Source of the DNA: Desulfovibrionaceae bacterium
GTDB taxonomy: Bacteria; Desulfobacterota; Desulfovibrionia; Desulfovibrionales; Desulfovibrionaceae
Length of the DNA stretch: 10,578 bases
Direction: 5' to 3'
Assembly (NCBI GenBank): GCA_009783115.1
Contig: WRHT01000030.1
Coordinates: forward strand, 1-10,578
Shown here: positions 6,784-10,578 of the stretch, one piece after another
How positions within the stretch are numbered: position 1 is the stretch's first letter
Layout of the letters: the number at the start of each line of letters is the position of its first letter
Program-made: the position numbers and the translations under genes
The notes under the pieces: model-generated
Seen by the model: the letters and a program-made list of their open reading frames with translations, nothing else
Databases searched by the model: none
Told to the model about the DNA's origin: nothing

Positions 6784-9700
6784 CTAAAGCACAATACAAA
6801 TTTCCTGAAATTCGCAACGGCCGCAGGTTCGCCCCGGCCTGGGGATAAAAACGCGGCTTTCGCTAATGCGGTCCAAAAGGTAGCCCAGCAATAGTTCGGT
6901 TTTATTTTCAATGATGTCCAGGCGGCTTTTTTCATCCAAGTCTTCCGGCAGGAAGAAAGTTTCCCGGCCTTTATCGCGCAGGGCGACCCAGCCCGCGTTA
7001 TGCGTTTCCGGGCGGGGAAGATCTTCCATTGAGGAAAAGGCCGCCAAATACAGATACAGAGGCAGTTGCACATCCGGTATCGCCTTGGCCGCTTCCTGGA
7101 AAAAGCCCTCGTCTTCCAGGGGCATATTTTTTTCCAGCCTTTGCCAGAAATCGTCATCCTGCCAGAAGGCCGGATCAGGAAGGTTGATCCGGCCGGTTTT
7201 ATAGTCCAAAATAAACAAACCTTTCCGTCCCAGGCTCAATGGACGCGCGTCCAGGCGGTCAATCCGCCCGTTCAGCCGATATGAACCGGACTGTGTGGTC
7301 AGAGGGGCCTGCAAGGTTTTTTCCAAGGCCAGCACCGTGCTTGCCTCAGGCTGGTGGTTAAGGAAATGCCCCAAGGCGCGCGGCCCTGATATTTTCAACA
7401 TTATCCGCACATCCGCAGGCAGGGTTTGAATTTTAGGATGTCCGGCCAAGGCCGTGAGAAAAAGCTCTTCAAGTTCCCGGAAAGGGAGATCCGCCTTACG
7501 CAGAGGCCTTCCCAACTTGGGGCGGTAATAATCGCGCAACACTTCGTGAAAGAGTTCTCCCACGGCTTGTGGGTCGTCATCCTCGTTGGCTTCAGCCAAA
7601 GGGGCAAGTCCGGTAAGTTCCCGGTAGTAAAAATATGCCGGACAGCGCAGATAGGCATTCATCCTGGTGGCGGAAACAGGTTGGGAGAGTAACGTGCGCA
7701 TCCGGATTCGCGCCTGTGGGCTGACGGACAAACTGCGCTGAACAGGACGCAAGGGAGCGAGTTTGCTGCCTACCTGGTGCAGGGGGCCATCGCTTAACAG
7801 GGGCAGACTGAAAGAGCGGCCTTCCGGAGAAGGGCGTTCAGGTTTGAGGATGCGTCTCAAGGCCGGCTTTTGTTCTTCCCGCCAGAGCAGCTCTTCAATA
7901 AAGCGGCTTCGGTTTTTTTTGCTTTCCTGCAATTTTCCTGATTCCACCCCTTCTTGCCAAAATAGGTGAACCTTTTTCGCCCCCTGTAACAAACGGAAAA
8001 AATAATAGGCCTGCATGAGCCTGCGCCGTTCCAGTCCCGGCAATCCAAGTTCGGCCCGCAGACCGTCCGGTGCCAGCGGGTCAGGGGCAATAGCTCCTGG
8101 GAGCAGATCTTCCGTGGCGTCCAGGATATATACCGTATCAAAATGGAGCAGGCGTGACTCCAAAAGTCCCATGATTTGCATGGCGGTTAGTGGATAAGCC
8201 TCATAGGGGATGCGTTCGGCCTTGACCAACTCTCTGAAAATGAAAAACAAGGTCCTGGCGGGCAGTTTTTCTTCCGCAAGGGCGGAATGTTCTAATTCAG
8301 GGAGCACGGCCTGCATGAAGCGGTACAGGCATTCCGCATCCAGAGGAAAAAGTGTCCAGAGGCGTTCGCCTTTTTTCAGGAGCAAGGCGCAGAGGTTTTT
8401 CAACGCCTGCCCAAGCTGTCTCAAGCTGTGCGCCGTGACCCAGGCATCAATGAAAATAAATTTAAATGTTTCACAAAGCATTTTCAGCTTTTCCGTATTT
8501 TCTACAGAGTCCTGCGCGATCAGGTTTTGTTGTAAAATTTCAGGCAGGTTCACATAACTTGTTCCTTGGCGCAGGAAATGCTCGGTCCGCAACAGGAGTT
8601 CGCGCCATTGTCCGTATATTTCATCTTGTCCGGATTCCGTCTGATCGGTTTCTGGAAACAAGCCAAGCATTTTTACATAAGGCTGGCGCAGGAGGCGAAC
8701 GCAATCCTTCCAATATTGACCGCCGGTCCGGGTATTTTCGTGCATGGCCAGGAGGCTTTCCAGAAAACGATTTAACGGGGCGCCGGATAGTGGGTAGCCC
8801 ATGGAGATATTGAGATCCTCCCGGCCAAGGTGATGTAAAACCGGGACAAGCTGCCCGGCGTCCATCAGAATGACGGCCCGTTCTTCGGAAGAATCGTTAG
8901 CGGGCGATAATACGGTTTGCAGCGTGGCCAACTGTGAATGCGTGTCGTAGCAATGATAAAAATTTATTTGCGGTTCCTGGGCGGGTTTTTCTGGTGGAAG
9001 AGAAGCCGGCCGCACTTCTGCCCGCCAGTCGCTAATCCAGGAAGAGAGCGCGGCGCAGCTCCAATGGCCTTCATTCTGCGCCAGATCGGGATCTCCTTGA
9101 ATCAATACCCTGGCGTCCCAATCCATCCAAATCTTTTTAAAAAACTTGTCTTCCGTGCCCGTAAGACTATAAAAACCGGACAGGTAAATTCTTCCGCGCA
9201 GACAGCCGGGCAGAGTCTTGTCATACAAAGCTGCGGCCCTCTGGGCCGTCAGTCCCGGAGTGCTCCAGCCCCGTTTTTCCAACTCCTGGATATAGAGGCC
9301 GTACAACTTGGATAAATGGCGCAGAATGGCCGCCGCAAAGGGAAAAAGTTCCCCTTCCAGGTGTTGGAAAGAAAAAGGAACCTGATCGTGGATCAGGCAT
9401 TCTTCAAACAAGGCATCCAGGCGTACTCCCCAGGGGAAGAAAATTTCCGCGTTTTCCACGGGTAACGCGCCATCCTCTCCATCGGCGTCTGATTCCGCCT
9501 GGGCTTGGCGTGCGCATTCCAACAGCAGCCCCACCCGGTCCAGTATGCCCGCCGGCATGCCCAGGCGGCCGTTTTCCGCCAGGACGGCTTCAAAAAGCTC
9601 TCCTGATGTCATCATCCTTGGTAGAAGACAGGGTTTGACAAGACGCTCATCCAGGCGGATCAGCCTTTCAAGATAACGGGCCGGACGCAGATGCGGAAAG

Positions 9701-9816
9701 ACAAACAAGGTATCGTTCAGTTTTCCGTTACCTTCTTCCAAGGCGGTTTCCAGGATGCGGCGCGGAAAATCATCCTGCCAGGAAAACAGGAGGAAGGGGC
9801 TGGCGGAATGTTTCAT
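6784..9816 (-). CDS. addB: AddB-like PD-(D/E)XK nuclease subunit with Fe-S cluster cysteines
   Basis: 1010-residue protein resembling the AddB subunit of AddAB helicase-nucleases, which process double-strand DNA ends for RecA loading. The C-terminal nuclease domain (about 715-1010) has His757 in ELFHEVL, Asp853 in GRIDRLD, the Asp871-Tyr872-Lys873 motif in ILDYKTG, and Gln917/Tyr921 in VQLPLYL. It is bracketed by Cys725 (RCPAYFYY) and a terminal C-x2-C-x5-C (Cys998, Cys1001, Cys1007), the arrangement known to hold a 4Fe-4S cluster in AddB-type nucleases. The central part has a RecC/AddB-like stretch, FDTVYILDATEDLLPG followed by RAELGLP. The N-terminus, PFLLFSWQDDFPRRI, shows no Walker A GxxGxGK(S/T), so it should not be an ATP-driven motor. 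Length fits shorter proteobacterial AddB proteins. It begins one base into the stop of the upstream addA-like gene. An alternative label is simply PD-(D/E)XK nuclease family protein. Confidence 0.82.
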   Translation of the reverse strand: MKHSASPFLLFSWQDDFPRRILETALEEGNGKLNDTLFVFPHLRPARYLERLIRLDERLVKPCLLPRMMTSGELFEAVLAENGRLGMPAGILDRVGLLLECARQAQAESDADGEDGALPVENAEIFFPWGVRLDALFEECLIHDQVPFSFQHLEGELFPFAAAILRHLSKLYGLYIQELEKRGWSTPGLTAQRAAALYDKTLPGCLRGRIYLSGFYSLTGTEDKFFKKIWMDWDARVLIQGDPDLAQNEGHWSCAALSSWISDWRAEVRPASLPPEKPAQEPQINFYHCYDTHSQLATLQTVLSPANDSSEERAVILMDAGQLVPVLHHLGREDLNISMGYPLSGAPLNRFLESLLAMHENTRTGGQYWKDCVRLLRQPYVKMLGLFPETDQTESGQDEIYGQWRELLLRTEHFLRQGTSYVNLPEILQQNLIAQDSVENTEKLKMLCETFKFIFIDAWVTAHSLRQLGQALKNLCALLLKKGERLWTLFPLDAECLYRFMQAVLPELEHSALAEEKLPARTLFFIFRELVKAERIPYEAYPLTAMQIMGLLESRLLHFDTVYILDATEDLLPGAIAPDPLAPDGLRAELGLPGLERRRLMQAYYFFRLLQGAKKVHLFWQEGVESGKLQESKKNRSRFIEELLWREEQKPALRRILKPERPSPEGRSFSLPLLSDGPLHQVGSKLAPLRPVQRSLSVSPQARIRMRTLLSQPVSATRMNAYLRCPAYFYYRELTGLAPLAEANEDDDPQAVGELFHEVLRDYYRPKLGRPLRKADLPFRELEELFLTALAGHPKIQTLPADVRIMLKISGPRALGHFLNHQPEASTVLALEKTLQAPLTTQSGSYRLNGRIDRLDARPLSLGRKGLFILDYKTGRINLPDPAFWQDDDFWQRLEKNMPLEDEGFFQEAAKAIPDVQLPLYLYLAAFSSMEDLPRPETHNAGWVALRDKGRETFFLPEDLDEKSRLDIIENKTELLLGYLLDRISESRVFIPRPGRTCGRCEFQEICIVL

Positions 9817-10578
9817 CAGGCGACTTCCTCCAGGCGGCGCATATCCAAATATACCAGGAGTCCGCGTGCTTTTTGCCTGCCGCTTTCCCGCAGCAAGCCC
9901 AGGTAGTTGCGCAACTGTGCCTGATGCTCCGGTTGAGGAGATCCGCTTTTGTATTCCAGGGCCAGCCAGTTCCCCGGATTTTCTTCCACCAGCAGATCCA
10001 GGCGGAAATTTTTCCCTTGCTTATCCATAAGCGTTTGTTCCCTGTACCCGCGGCGCAGCCAATCCGGTGTCCGTGGCAGGCGGCAGAACCAGATTAGGGC
10101 CTGTTGTATTTCTTCGCCGGCTTCAGCCAAATGATCCAGAGGCAAATGAAAAGCGCGCAGGGTATGCCGCACAGATTGCCGCACCAAATTCTCCAGGTCT
10201 GCCGGGGCGATTCTTTCCGGGACATGAAGGCGTTCAAGGCAATTGTGAAAAATAACGCCGCGGGTCCGATGATCATATTCCAATTCCGGCACCGGGTTAC
10301 GGAGGATTTTTAAGGAAGGCATCCAGTACAAGGGATGCTGTTCTGGAGCCGCCGTCGGCAATTCCTTCCGGACAGATGGCGTCCGGTGGACGGATTCTTT
10401 TTTTCGCCGGACGGCAGGGCGCTCTCCTGAGGAATAAATTCCGGATTCTGAAAAAGAAAAATCCTTCAGTAAAATACGCATGGCCTTGGGCAGACCTGGG
10501 TTACGCCTGTCCCAGGCCGTGCCGCCCACCAGAGCGTGCAGTTCTTCTTTGGCCCTGGTCCAGCCCACATAAAGCAAA
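9816..10578 (-). CDS. addA: AddA-like UvrD/RecB-family helicase-nuclease, C-terminal part (5' end outside window)
   Basis: About 253 C-terminal residues are visible. The fragment opens with LYVGWTRAKEELHAL, matching helicase motif VI of superfamily 1A (UvrD, RecB, AddA), so the motor domains lie beyond the window. A linker rich in Arg, Lys, Ser and Pro follows, then a RecB-like nuclease domain: the His of GVIFHNCLERL (10245-10247), the Asp of FRLDLLVEE (9996-9998), and the Glu-Tyr-Lys of ALEYKSG (9948-9956), with QAQLRNYLGLL as the usual Q..Y helix afterwards. These are the residues expected of an active PD-(D/E)XK nuclease. With the downstream AddB-like protein this gives two nuclease sites, one per DNA strand, as in AddAB. 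The AddA assignment depends on that partner; from this fragment alone, RecB or a generic UvrD-nuclease fusion is also possible, but RecB partners (RecC, RecD) are not seen here. Confidence 0.8.
   Translation of the reverse strand, partial: LLYVGWTRAKEELHALVGGTAWDRRNPGLPKAMRILLKDFSFSESGIYSSGERPAVRRKKESVHRTPSVRKELPTAAPEQHPLYWMPSLKILRNPVPELEYDHRTRGVIFHNCLERLHVPERIAPADLENLVRQSVRHTLRAFHLPLDHLAEAGEEIQQALIWFCRLPRTPDWLRRGYREQTLMDKQGKNFRLDLLVEENPGNWLALEYKSGSPQPEHQAQLRNYLGLLRESGRQKARGLLVYLDMRRLEEVA
9827..9831 (-). promoter_or_regulatory. Shine-Dalgarno site of the addB-like gene, inside addA
   Basis: On the minus strand GGAGG precedes the ATG at 9816-9814 by 10 bases and lies within the codons for the last residues (RRLEEVA) of the addA-like gene. 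Together with the TGATG stop/start overlap it indicates translational coupling of the two subunits. Confidence 0.65.

Noticed and set aside
6274..6894. 206-codon plus-strand open frame antisense to the flavoprotein gene
   Set aside because: It lies opposite a clear protein-coding gene, is low in recognisable motifs, and its composition (many Ala, Arg, Ser, Pro, Met) is typical of an antisense shadow frame.
1..10578. Mobile element, CRISPR array, or defence island
   Set aside because: No transposase, integrase, direct-repeat array or terminal inverted repeats were seen, and all genes have plausible housekeeping roles.

Overview
The window looks like a chromosomal housekeeping segment from a Gram-negative bacterium of moderate GC content. 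A sulfate-reducing Desulfovibrio-like (Desulfobacterota) organism is my best guess. It rests on the clpX-lon neighbourhood and the general look of the proteins, not on any search. I see no insertion sequence, phage gene, CRISPR array, tRNA or rRNA.

Region 1 (1-5483, + strand) is a tightly packed gene run. The 3' end of clpX (Clp unfoldase) is followed within a few bases by lon (complete ATP-dependent protease). After 13 bp comes a phosphomannomutase of the ManB/CpsG type, whose end overlaps the start of a bifunctional mannose-1-phosphate guanylyltransferase/mannose-6-phosphate isomerase (ManC/CpsB/AlgA type). Spacing suggests one transcript that couples two protein quality-control ATPases to a GDP-mannose module. 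The two sugar enzymes together can carry fructose-6-phosphate to GDP-mannose (F6P to Man6P, Man1P, then GDP-Man), so no separate manA is needed. GDP-mannose would feed LPS, capsule or glycosylation.

Region 2 (5484-5576) is a short gap between convergent genes, with only weak hairpins.

Region 3 (5577-10578, - strand) holds, in transcription order, the 3' end of an AddA-like UvrD/RecB-family helicase-nuclease, a 1010-residue AddB-like iron-sulfur nuclease joined to it by a 1-base stop/start overlap, a 100 bp gap, and an FMN-dependent nitronate monooxygenase-family protein with an unusual four-cysteine segment. The first two should form an AddAB-type complex that resects double-strand breaks for RecA-dependent repair. 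The flavoprotein is co-oriented but has no evident functional tie to them.

Most of the window is ordinary. The points worth a second look are the cysteine cluster in the flavoprotein, the AddB-like subunit that has lost the N-terminal Walker A but kept the nuclease and Fe-S ligands, the addA-first gene order, and the protease/GDP-mannose gene run. I did not find convincing evidence of a wholly new system.
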